Shown here one piece after another: positions 1 through 10,241 of a stretch of 64,000 nt of DNA. The position numbers and the translations under genes are program-made. The number at the start of each line of letters is the position of its first letter. Positions within the stretch are counted from its first letter, which is position 1. Origin of the DNA: Effrenium voratum (lineage: Eukaryota > Sar > Dinophyceae > Suessiales > Symbiodiniaceae); the NCBI GenBank assembly GCA_963377175.1, contig CAUJNA010003090.1, forward strand, positions 93,501 to 157,500. Direction: 5' to 3'. A model generated the notes under the pieces. It saw nothing but the letters and a program-made list of their open reading frames with translations, was not told the origin of the DNA and searched no databases.

Positions 1-1075
1 TCAGTTCTCTCGCCTTGTTCCAAACATTGGAGATCCGCTTCAGGAGCCAAAATCCGCGAAGCCTGCGAAGCTTGCCAAGATGAAGGCGTGGCTGCTTTGG
101 ACACGCGTTGTTTTGTTGAAAGCCGGTACTTGGTTGCAAGGTTGCTGTGGAGCAAGCGCTCACGGAGGACGGCCATGCATTGCATTGCAGGGTCCTATGT
201 CATCTGGTTTCAGGTCTCTCGCCTTGTTCCAAACATTGGAGATCCGCTTCAGGAGCCAAAATCCGCGAAGCCTGCGATGAAGGCGTGGCTGCTTTGGACA
301 CGCGTTGTTTTGTTGAAAGCCGGTACTTGGTTGCAAGGTTGCTGTGGAGCAAGCGCTCACGGAGGACGGCCATGCATTGCATTGCAGGGTCCTATGTCAT
401 CTGGTTTCAGGTTTCTCGCCTTGTTCCAAACATTGGAGATCCGCTTCAGGAGCCAAAATCCGCGAAGCCTGCGAAGCTTGCCAAGATGAAGGCGTGGCTG
501 CTTCGGACACGCGTTGTTTTGTTGAAATCCGGTACTTGGTTGCAAGGTTGCTGTGGAGCAAGCGCTCACGGAGGACGGCCATGCATTGCATTGCAGGGTC
601 CTAGGTCATGTGGTTTCAGTTCTCTCGCCTTGTTCCAAACATTGGAGATCCGCTTCAGGAGCCAAAATCCGCGAAGCCTGCGAAGCTTGCCAAGATGAAG
701 GCGTGGCTGCTTCGGACACGCGTTGTTTTGTTGAAATCCGGTACTTGGTTGCAAGGTTGCTGTGGAGCAAGCGCTCACGGAGGACGGCCATGCATTGCAT
801 AGTAGTCTCTCGCCTTGTTCCAAACATTGGAAATCCGTTGCAGGAACCAAAATCAGCGAAGCCCGCGAAGCTTGCCAAGCCAAAGGCTGCCAAGCTTGAG
901 GCGTGGCACTGCATTGGACACACGTTGTTTTTTGGAAGTTGGTGGCCACACATATTGCAGGGTCCTAGGTCACGTGCCTTGTTGAACAAATTGGAGATCC
1001 ATTTCAGGAGCCAATATCCGCGAAGCCAGAGGTTGCCCCACTTGAGGCGTGGCGCTGCTGCTTTTGAAGCTTGAC
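1..1075 (+). repeat. Degenerate ~209 bp tandem repeat array
   Basis: The anchor GCCTTGTTCCAAACATTGG, intact or diverged, recurs at 12, 221, 418, 627, 812 and 976, giving periods of 209, 197, 209, 185 and 164 bp. The 197 bp unit lacks a 12 bp piece (GAAGCTTGCCAA). Copies decay toward the right. Units that keep their end carry GGTCCTAKGTCAT or a near match (191, 388, 597, 961), the same motif found inside introns of the next gene. The period is not a multiple of three, so the long open frames here pass through successive units in different frames and are not evidence of coding. Confidence 0.9.
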
Positions 1076-1332
1076 ATGTTGGTGGACTAAACTCCCATAG
1101 AGGGTGGCAATGCGTTGCACTGCTGCCTCAGGAGCCAAGTTCTGTACTGCCTGCGAAGCTCGACAAGCTAAAGGCTGAGGCGTGGTGCCACTGTGTTGCA
1201 AGTGCCTAGCGTTTTCCTGGCCCTTTGAGGGTGGCCCTGTGGCGGTGGAAGATGTGGACAATGAGCATGAGGCGTGATGTGTTGGTGCAAGACTCGCCTC
1301 ATTGGTCATAAACATTTCTGAGTTGCGCCTAG

Positions 1333-4300
1333 GTGGCAAAGATCTTCCCACACATCAAGCTCAACAAAAAAAGCGCTGTCATGACCATGTTTGGGTTTTC
1401 CAAGCGGGTGTCTGTGCCTCGGCAAGCGGAAAGCCTGCTGGAAGCGGCAAGACTGGCAGAGAAGTACCGATGTGCGGGCGACAACTTTGACACATCCTTG
1501 GATGGCTTGAAAAGGTGTCTCAGCTCAACCTGAGTGGTGACAAGCGCATTGAATGTTTATGACATGGGATTTGTGGGGTTTGGATTTTTGTGCCTTTTTA
1601 CGTTTGGATTTTCGATTTTGTGTCTATTGTTTTCGTGTTTGTGTGCCTTTCTACTATATATTTGTTTGTGTTTCCGTTTTGGTGTTTGTGGATTCCCCCG
1701 AGTCAACGGGAGCCCCGGGTTCCTGGAGCGCTACCCGGGTTCCCGGTGCAGGCCAGAGCTGCAAGCTCGCTGTGAGTCGAACGGCCTTCGAAAGACTGGG
1801 ACCATTGCGGACTTGCGGAGCAGCTTGGTGGAGCGCTGGCTGTCTGAAGCCACGGTGAAGGAGATTGATGACTGGGCGCAGAAAACCAACGGGGCAGAGA
1901 AGCTTCAGATGGAGGAACTTCCAAGCAGCGCTGCGACCACTCAAGCAGCAGGCAGCGCGACGGGGAAGAAGCCTGCGCCCAAGGCTCCTGCTTCTGGCGG
2001 CAGTGTGCTCCAGAATTGCCAGCCCTTGCAGGCCTCCAACCAGATGGACATGTCGGATATGTTTTCGAACGCTCTCAAGGGCCCTCAACTGCCCGACGCA
2101 ACCCGCAAAGGAGCTGCAGATATTGTTGAGGAAGGCAAAGATGGGATTCTGCCGCTCGCAGCTGTGGTGAAAGTACTTCAAGCTTTGGATGAGACACCGC
2201 GTCTTCAGCAGGTTGCTCTTTTGCTGGCAGGCAGGATGAGGGTAAAAATATCTACAACAATACATCCGCTTGTTGCTTTCCCAACATATGCTCAGATGAC
2301 ATAGGACCCAGCCCTTTATCGTGAATTTAGCCCCAACTGAAGTGATGGCACTGCACAGCCTGAAGGTCCCACTTCAATGACTCGCTTCAAGCTGCAAAGG
2401 ACGTATGTGAGGCGTGTTATCATGGGACCTGTGGAACAATGCACCGCTCAGCTGCTGCAAGCAGAGCTGAGTGTTGACCGCCGCTCCAAGCTGCACCTGT
2501 GGGCAGTGTTGGTGGAACAAGGCTTCGAACTGGACTTGCCAGGCTTTCTGGCACGGCTTGAAGTTCAGGACCATGTTCACTTGGCACGCATGGCCGAACA
2601 GGCACCGAAGGATTTGGCAGAGCTGGGGTTCCTTGATTTCGGAAATGACATGGAGGCGCGGCGCAGGGCTTGGCACGGCTCCAAAACCATGAAAGGAACG
2701 CGGTCTCCCTTGATTTGATCTTCCTTAGGAGTCCGGAGAGCCCCTTATTTGTACATTCTAAGCGCCGTAAAGTTACCCTTCACACCATGCTGCAAAACAC
2801 ATGAAAGGCAGCGTGAGCGACCAGGGCTCTGAGCGGGGATACTCTCTTGCGACTCTTGTGTGCTGGCTTCTTGGCAGGTGAGGGTCATTCCGCATGGCAA
2901 GTTTGCAACTTTGATGGATGGCTTCAGATTCCTGCCAGACGATCAGACCCTTGTTTGCATTGTGTGTGCTTGAAGGTGCAGCTGTAGGTGGTGACTCATG
3001 TGTGCCATATCATTGTCCACCGAGGAAGCAATGCAAAAAGACGGCAGAAGACATACACAAAATGGCAGTGGAGAAGCACCAGAAGTCTTTGAGCGCATCC
3101 AAGAGTCACGCAGACATGGCCAAGCAGAAGATTGCAGAAGACGAACATATAGGCGGCCCTGTTGCGGTCAAATGTAGATGACTTGGGACCTAGGGGCCTA
3201 GGGGGGATCTTAATAATGCATCCCAGGATCATATTTCATGCGCCCGTCAGGCAATCAGGAGCGGGATGTGTTGGAGGAAAAGCTCAACAGCAAACGCTGC
3301 GAAGTGAGCGATTTGGAGCAGAAGGTGCAGCTCCTGTCCTTGCTGACATCTGCCATGGTTGCTTCGCCTGTGATCCAAGGGGAGGACCAGAAATCAGCAT
3401 TTGAGTTGATTGCTGCCATTGGATTCAGCACGGACAAGCCAGAGATGCTGGACGAGCTCATGCCGCTGGTGGTGGCTGATGCTGTGATGGACGGCAGCAA
3501 CGGCGATATGGCGGGCGACTTCATTCACCAGCCCATCACTGGCCAGATCCTGCTGCAGCACACGTTCTTCATGATGAAATCTGTGAAAGACCAGCTTAAC
3601 AAAGCGAAATCGCAGCTCGAGACTTTGCGGAGGAAGCACGCCAAGCTGTGTGACAAGCATCAGCAACAACGTGTTCGCAAACGCAAGGCTGCCTTTGAAG
3701 CCGTTGAGTCGGTGCAAATGCAGCAGCAGGAGGATGTTGCGGAGACTCGTTTGGCTCGGCGGAACCAGCTCAACAGAATCAAGCGCGGCATCAAGAAGAT
3801 CAAGAAGCAAAGGTCTGAGGAGGACTTGCCTGAGGCACTTGTGGGTCCTTTGTCATGTGGCTTTTGTTCGATCAGTCGGCGGTTTTTTGGGGCTGGGGTT
3901 GTTTGTCAATATCAATCGGACGTGTCAGTTGCAGCTAGGGGTTGGACTTGGTTTGACCAGGTGAAGTGCCGGAAGAACTGCATGACGATCTTTCAGAAGC
4001 TCCAGGTTCTACGCTATGCCGATGAGCTGCTTGCAAAATGTTTGAAGCCCAAACGAGGCAAAGCAGGAAGATCTGGGGCCTTTGCCAAAAAGTGCGCCAG
4101 AGGCATAAATGTGCAACGAATGTGTGAGATCAAGTTCGGCGACATGCTGGGGAAAGCGAAGGTGTGCGTTTTGCGCAAAGCCGCCGCTGCGCAGCAGTGG
4201 GGTAAATTGACGGAGGCTCAGCAGAAAACCATGTACCAGCTCAGCGACTCTGTGAAAGTGTCCCTGGGCCTTGAGGACCAGGTCAAAGGCTACAAGGCAC

Positions 4301-7300
4301 TTGGCCAGACACAGCTGCAGAAGATCTTGGACTCTGGGAGCCTGAATCGATGGAATGTCCCGGGCACTGTACTGCAGGAGACCTTTCCAGACATGTGAGC
4401 AAGGAACAACATTTTCGGGTATATATCGGTTTTGGGTGGGCCCCTTTGCAAATTCAAGGGCTCTAGGTTTGCAGGGTCCCCTATTAGTTTTGTGTTGACA
4501 TTTTGTGTTCGGCACTCATGGCTGTTTGCAGATGACCTAGGACCCTGCGGTCTTTCCCTCTCGATCCCCCGCATGTTTGCAGGAGCTCGAAGCAACATTG
4601 AAGCAGTTCTGCGAAGGGCTCTCACTGGCGTGCCAACGCAGAGACATCGTGTTGTCACGGCACTGTGTGCCTTGCTTGGGACAGCAGGGTTTTTTTGGGG
4701 GGACAGCAGGGTTCTTTTGGTACAGCAGTTTTTTTGGGACAGCAGGTTTTTTGGGGACAGCTGTTTTTTGGGGACAGCATGTGATTTTTTTTACGGCAGC
4801 AGGGTGTGTCTGTGTAGGTCCTATGTCATGTGCCACTGGGTGTGTTGCATCTACCGGCTTGTAATCCAGGCAGTCACGGCCACGCGGCTGGCGGAGGACT
4901 ACAATCAGGCATTGCCGGAGCTGCAGAGAAAGACTCGCAAGCACAATGATGCCATCATGGCGGATTTGACAGCAGTCGGCGCACCCAAAGCCACGATCCG
5001 TCGCTGTGTCTTGCCGATTCCCCAGGAATGCCCTGTACCCTTGGATACTGCATGGACCCGGAGGTACTTGCAAACCTTCAAATGGCGGAAAGTTTCTACC
5101 AACACGAGCGGAAACTATCTCGAGTGGGCTGATCCCAGACTCGTTGCAGCTCGACAACAACTGCACGATCACCTCCAAACTGGGGTGCATGGCTACCTGG
5201 TCCTTAATTTGGACCAGGTATGGCGCCAGAGCTTGCGCCTCTCCAAGCATACGCTGATGAAGACGAGAGTCAGCTCCTGTGCCGCACACAGTATGCTTTA
5301 TCTTTATAAGGGAGGAGTCAGAAGGAAATGCTTTTTGAAAGACTGCGATAGGATGTGTGTGTGTGTGTGCAAATGTGCATGTCTTGGGATCTTGGCGCTT
5401 GCCAAGGGAAGAAGGACCGAACACATCTCATCGCGAGACATGACCACTTCCCCGCCGCCCGCCGCTCCGTCACCGTGGTGACGAGTTCGTGGTCCGACGG
5501 AAGTTGTGGTCCACTAGCCATCTGCCTTCCGGAGAGCTTTATGCAGCCTGCTGAAATGCGGCGTTTCAACGAAGCGCACACTGGGCAGTGCTTTCTGTTC
5601 TCAAGTGAGCAACGCTCACATTTCATGACAGGGGAGACATACGTGGAACTTTGGTTGGCATTCAGTGAGACTTGTTGTGATATGTTTGTTTATATACTTT
5701 ACTTTAAGTTCTTTGGGACTGACACTTGCAGGCTTCTGCTGAGACTGAGAGTTGTTGCAAGCCACCTGAGGTTCTGCTGAAAGGCTTGGTGGGCCCCGCA
5801 TTCGAGCTTCAGCGGCGCCGCCACAATCTCTCTGATGGCGTGGAAGGATTGATCCTGGCAGACGGGTGGTCCGGATTCCACAGCTACAAGAGCGGCTTGG
5901 ACCTGGCCCGCAATGCATGGTCCCAGGCCTGCCGCGTCAGGATGGCTGACATTCAGCCAGGCGGGTTCTCTGCGAACGCTCAACCGGTGGACCAAATCCA
6001 CCACTTGTTCAGAGCCCGTCTGGACTTAGTGGACAGTGCCGATGCCTCCTGCACCGCGAACCTCCGCGCACGTGAAGACTACCACCAGCTGGCAGTGAGG
6101 CCGAACGGGCAACTGAGTCGCACCAAGGCTCGCAACAACACCCTGCCAGAGCGCACGCTGCATGCGTGGATCTCCATGCAGCTTGCGCTCATTTGTACCT
6201 ATTTCAAATGTTTTCTGTGGGTTACTAGTTCCTGATGTACAGGGTCCTTTGTCATGTGTGCATTGGCCACAACTTTCGGGGATCCATGGTCTTTCAGTCT
6301 TTCATGTGAGCTGCCTGCATCAGAATGCCACTCAGGCCTCGAAAAGCATTTGTTGCGGCGTGGGTGGCGTGCGGGTACTTCAGCCAGGCCCACTTCCCTG
6401 CTGAAGTTGGAATCACCCAAGAGGAAGCGATGCGGCTCTTGGACGGCACGGGAATGCTGCGTGCAATGGGGGTGCCTGCAACAGCTCCGCCGCTTGAAAG
6501 CGCTGTGCCCAATAGGCGGGTGGGCAAAGTCCTATGTCATCAGTCGTTTTTTGTTTCTTTGCGTTAGTCCGTGGAAATACATTGTTGGTGATTGCCATAT
6601 ATATATATACCGCTGCCAGCGGCTGCCAGGCTACACTGGGCTGTGGAGAACGACGGGCATCTGGCGGTGATGCCGCCAAGTATCGGCGACCACGTCGAAC
6701 GGCTGATATGCCAACACAGGAGAGACCGCAGAGTGGCTTTGGCAGACATACGCAAACTGTTCAAGTGTTTTTTTCAGCGCGGCGCTATTGCCATTGAAAA
6801 GTCATCTCTCAGACATTGCGGGTTTTCGATGAAGCTCAGGTCCTCTTCGAGCACCAGCCGGCAAATTGGATGCCGAAGTTGCTTCTCGGCGCTGCTGAGT
6901 AATTTTGCTTGGCTGTCCTTCATAAACCACCGATTTGCGCGGATAATTGTGTTGTATGCCTTTTCTGGTTCAGCCTCAAGCCATTTGAGGAACGATGTGA
7001 ATGACCGCAAAATGGCCTTGGTCTTCAACAAGGCCAAGGCGCAGATGGTGTCAGCGCAGTGGCTGAAGAAGCACACAACCCTTGTCGGGGGTCAGCTCGA
7101 GATCCAGCCACCAGCTGGGCGCAGTTGCGAAATCCTGCGTCTGCAGTTTCGGTTGCTCAACCATGCGGATCCCGCGGGGGATGGTGAGTACTGGATCTCC
7201 GGAAGGAACTACGATGCCAGACGCATCCGCTGTGTGAACGCGAACGCCAAAGTGGTTGGCCTGGATGCGCTTCGGCAAGTCTACGAAGGAGGGTCCCATG

Positions 7301-8034
7301 TCATGTTGTTAGTTGATGGCTTTGAATAGTGCAACATGGCGGGGTCAATCGGTTGTGCAGTAATTACAGTGTTGGAACGTTCGTGGCACATGACCTAGGA
7401 CCTAGGAGCCACAGAGCCGACAAACTGTTGATAACCCCTCCCTTGGTAGATATCAACTGGTTTCCCTGCAGGAGACTCTGACACAGAAGGAGAGGCTTCT
7501 GGAGGTGACGAGCCGATCCTGCCGCCCCCGGATGCAGCTCCAGCCCATCATGAAGACCATCATGAAGATGCTGGCAGCAGCATGTCATCAGCTGACTCAG
7601 ATGTGGATGTGGACAAAGAAAGCAGCGGCGTCAGCGACGTCAGTGATATGGACCTGAGTGACGCTGAAAGTGTTCCAGACGCTCCTGTGGATGACACTCC
7701 TGCGGGTGCTGCAGGTGCTCCTTCGCTACTGCCGCGCACAAAGCGATTCCACCTGAGCGAGGAGTGGATGACGCTGAGCTCCATGGGGCTCACACACCTT
7801 CCCCTTTGCACTGGTGCTGGTGTGAACAGACACCCGGCAAAGACTTTTTGGTCAGCCCGCTACCGGGACGAGAGCACAAAGTGCTGCTCATATGGTGCCG
7901 GAAGAACGGCCGTGGCGGCGCTGGCGAAGTGCATCAGGTACGTCTTGAAAATGCACATCAAGGCAAATCCTGCGGCTGAGCCACTTTGGCAAGAGCAAAT
8001 CAAAGCTCTTGCGACAGTAATCCAGCAACAGTGA
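1333..8034 (+). CDS. Multi-exon gene: SAP domain plus DDE-type endonuclease
   Basis: Exons: 1333-1514, 1752-2241, 2359-~2670, 2878-2963, 3025-3173, 3251-3840, 3961-~4394, 4583-4666, 4870-~5280, ~5407-5642, 5732-~6200, ~6324-6528, 6620-7288, 7472-8034 (stop TGA). Phases agree at most junctions; the donor near 4394 and the ends marked ~ are unresolved, and exons 5' of 1333 may exist. Exon 2 reads like a SAP DNA-binding motif (ELQARCESNGL..TGTIADLRSSL). Exons at 3251-4394 are basic and partly coiled coil. Exons 9-11 resemble a DDE transposase core: NLDQ (~5206), ADGWSG (~5853) and QPVDQ (~5985) are candidate acidic positions. The last exon is acidic and Ser/Asp-rich, then basic. I infer a transposase-derived nuclear protein, domesticated or a live element; family assignment is by eye. 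Confidence 0.7.
1515..1751 (+). other. Intron with degenerate reversed motif
   Basis: GT-AG intron of 237 bp, phase 2 on both sides (AAAAG to GCCAGAG), joining the first visible exon to the SAP exon. It is T-rich and holds ATGACATGGGATT at 1559, a weak reversed copy of the intron motif. Confidence 0.7.
2242..2358 (+). other. Intron carrying reversed GGTCCTATGTCAT motif
   Basis: GT-AG intron of 117 bp, phase 0 on both sides. ATGACATAGGACC lies at 2296-2308, the reverse complement of the motif. Confidence 0.75.
3174..3250 (+). other. Short intron starting with reversed motif
   Basis: GT-AG intron of 77 bp, phase 1 on both sides. It starts GTAGATGACTTGGGACC; the motif in reverse orientation (3178-3190) lies 4 bases inside the donor. 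Confidence 0.75.
3841..3960 (+). other. Intron starting with direct motif
   Basis: GT-AG intron of 120 bp, phase 0 on both sides, beginning GTGGGTCCTTTGTCATGTGG. Its length is a multiple of three and it has no in-frame stop, so it could be read through; the motif and GTG at both exon edges favour an intron. Confidence 0.7.
4471..4548. mobile_element. Candidate inverted-repeat element inside an intron
   Basis: GCAGGGTCC at 4471-4479 is perfectly complementary to GGACCCTGC at 4540-4548. The right end continues inward as ATGACCTAGGACC, the intron motif in reverse. The 78 bp segment lies within the intron between the exons ending near 4394 and starting at 4583. Confidence 0.45.
4677..4800 (+). 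repeat. Short GGGACAGCAG-T(n) repeats within intron 4667-4869
   Basis: About six variants of GGGACAGCAGGTTTTTTG follow one another at ~20 bp spacing. The host intron (GT-AG, 203 bp, phase 0) also holds the direct motif GGTCCTATGTCAT at 4817-4829. Confidence 0.75.
6529..6619 (+). other. Intron whose first bases are the motif
   Basis: The donor at 6529 is the start of GTCCTATGTCATCAG; the acceptor is CCGCTGCCAG. Phase 1 on both sides preserves the long open frame. The intron includes a (TA)n stretch around 6597-6610. Confidence 0.65.
7289..7471 (+). mobile_element. Introner-like element with terminal inverted repeats (GA-AG intron)
   Basis: GGTCCCATGTCATGT (7292-7306) and ACATGACCTAGGACC (7388-7402) are 15 bp inverted repeats with two mismatches. 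AGGAG flanks the pair on both sides (7287-7291 and 7404-7408), and GGAG occurs again at the 3' exon edge (7471-7474). Phase 1 on both sides needs the exon to end at 7288, which makes the donor GA. I infer an intron made by, or later invaded by, a small non-autonomous DNA transposon. Confidence 0.6.
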
Positions 8035-8675
8035 TGAGAAGTAGAGAAGTAGATCTATATATATATACAATGACAGGTTAATGCTCATGTAATGACACCA
8101 AGGTCCTAGGTCATCTCTGTTGCAGCACGCGACGTTCTGTCTTCTGGAGTTTGTAACATGCACACAAACTCCAAACTTTGCTCGAAGCTAGATTTACCTA
8201 GCATGAGGGCGGGCGAAGTGATGACAGTGACGGAGCCTTTGGTTTCTGCTCGGGCTAGATTTACCTAGCATGAGGGCGAGCGTAGTCACACGCATGCTGC
8301 CCGCCGAGGGCAAAAAGAGTCAGCCAGCTCTGGGAAGGGGAACTTTGACAAAGGTTTCTTTTAGTTGGACCTCCAGCAGTTGATTTTGGGACTTCGACCA
8401 ATGGTGGAGCAGGATCGCTTTTTCGTATACTTGTTTTGTTGTTTACGTTGCAGCTTTGGAACACCCTTCAAAGAACACGTTCGCAGAACCTTTCCCAACA
8501 AACTTGTTTTCTCATCAGGGTTTCGAAGCTTCATGCCCCCCCCAAAACACGTTCACCTCGGGAAACCCTATCTCTCCTCTTCTTGCGTTGGCACTGACCC
8601 GAAGGTCCTATGTCACGTGGCCCCATTCTGGCTTATTTTGGGTGCGCAGGGTACTAAGTCACCTCAAGGTAGTAT
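8035..8675. other. 3' flank of the SAP/DDE gene: further motif copies and a 67 bp duplication
   Basis: The intron motif appears at 8102-8114 (GGTCCTAGGTCAT), 8604-8616 (GGTCCTATGTCAC) and in weaker form at ~8649-8661. GCTAGATTTACCTAGCATGAGGGCG occurs at 8187 and 8254, within a tandem duplication of about 67 bp. No convincing exon was seen. Confidence 0.7.
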
Positions 8676-8935
8676 AATCTAATCTAATCTAGTCTATCTA
8701 TCTATCTATCAAGCAAATATCATCTAGTCTGAACTAACCCAATCTAGTCTAATCTATCTATGTATCTATGTAACTGTTCATCTATGTATCGATGTATCGA
8801 TTTATCTATTTTTCTATCTATCGAATCGATCTAGCTATCTTTCTATCCATCCATCTATCTATCTACCCACCTAGCTAACGACTCAGATATCTATCTCTCT
8901 ATGTATCCATCTATCTACATATCTATCTGTCGATA
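8676..8935. repeat. TCTA/ATCT microsatellite tract
   Basis: Imperfect tetranucleotide TATC repeats with drift to TAATC and GTATC variants. Confidence 0.9.
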
Positions 8936-9017
8936 TTGTCCCTCTTTCTTTTTTTTGTTTGCTTCCTTCCTTTCTTTCATGCGTCCTTTGTTTCTTTCTT
9001 TCGACGTATCTCTCTAT

Positions 9018-9202
<185 letters not shown>

Positions 9203-9216
9203 TATCTGGATTTGCT

Positions 9217-9283
9217 GCGAAAGTGCTGCGCCTGCCACGAAATCTGTGCTTGACCTTGCGAAATGCCGGCGCAGCACTTTTGC
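9217..9283. repeat. Inverted repeat of 16 bp arms
   Basis: GCGAAAGTGCTGCGCC (9217-9232) and GGCGCAGCACTTTTGC (9268-9283) pair with one mismatch, leaving a 35 nt loop. It directly follows the CT tract. Confidence 0.75.
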
Positions 9284-9440
9284 AAGGTCAGTTAGCCTCC
9301 GTGCCAATGGGCCCAGCTCCCAGGATGCTTCAAGCGTCGCGGTCATCGAGATGCCAAAGCATTTTTTTAACATGTCCATTGCCCCGCCACACACATGGCG
9401 TCACAGGGAAGCTTCTTCTAAACTTCCTTTCACAACTACC

Positions 9441-9528
9441 TACTGCTACTGCTACTGCTACTGCTACTGCTACTGCTACTGCTACTGCTACTGCTACTGC
9501 TACTGCTACTGCTACTGCTACTGCTACT
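9441..9528. repeat. (TACTGC)n microsatellite
   Basis: Near-perfect hexamer array; a similar CTACTGC array lies at ~9997-10118. Confidence 0.95.
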
Positions 9529-9704
9529 CCTCACGCGCTCAGATTTCCTCGCGCATGCCAGCGTTTCAGCACCCGCGCCTGATATCGATCGGTCTGCCCT
9601 TGGAACATCGGCAAGCCTTCGCCGATGCGCACAACTGCGCATGGTGCGGCTTTTCAATGGGTCACTTTGGGACTAGCCCAGGCTCAGCCAGAAGGTGAGA
9701 AGTG

Positions 9705-9960
9705 AAGCTCTCCACACCCCAAAGTGAGGGTTTGAGGGGACCAAACCGGGTTTGAGGGCAAGTTAAACCCTAAACCTGAAGCCTAAACGGGGGCTTGAGG
9801 GCAAGTGCAACCCACAAAACCTGAACCCTAAAAGGGTTTGAGGGCACCCCAAAAGGCTTAAGGGCAAGTTAAAACCAAGACTAAACCCTAGACGGAAAAG
9901 GGCAAGTAAAACCCTCAACCTGAACCCAAAATGGGGCAAGTTAAGCCGAAGGCGGGAAAG
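9705..9960. repeat. Degenerate telomere-like repeats
   Basis: Variants of AAACCCTAAACC and GGGTTTGAGGGCAAG recur at 20-40 bp spacing on both strands. The AAACCCT core matches the TTTAGGG telomere type found in plants and dinoflagellates; an interstitial relic is one reading, a local minisatellite another. Confidence 0.6.
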
Positions 9961-9996
9961 AGACCAGAAAGGGCAACAAAGTGGTTCTGGGCGGGT

Positions 9997-10118
9997 ACTA
10001 CTACTACTGCTGCTACTGCTACTGCTACTGCTACTGCTACTACTACTGCTACTGCTACTGCTACTACTACTGCTACTGCTACTGCCACTACGACTACTGC
10101 TATGACTACTACTATTTT
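9997..10118. repeat. CTACTGC microsatellite
   Basis: Mixed TAC/TGC trinucleotide array ending in CTACGACTACTG variants, shortly upstream of the channel exons. Confidence 0.92.
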
Positions 10119-10241
10119 CACCCGCACTGCAACGAACACGACCAAAATTGCGGCTTCCATACAGCATGGCAACAGCACGACACGATTTTTGGATGCTGAA
10201 TGAACTTTTTGGGTTTTGGAAGATTGGCTGTCCAACTCCAG

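Noticed and set aside
147..698. 183-codon + strand frame in the left array
   Set aside because: It runs through 209 bp repeats in changing frames; similar frames exist on the other strand.
6774..7299. Minus-strand frames reading like protein (e.g. KWLEAEPEKAYNTIIRANRW)
   Set aside because: The + frame is open for 245 codons across the same DNA, with matching splice phases on both sides; the minus frames are most simply its shadow. Some doubt remains.
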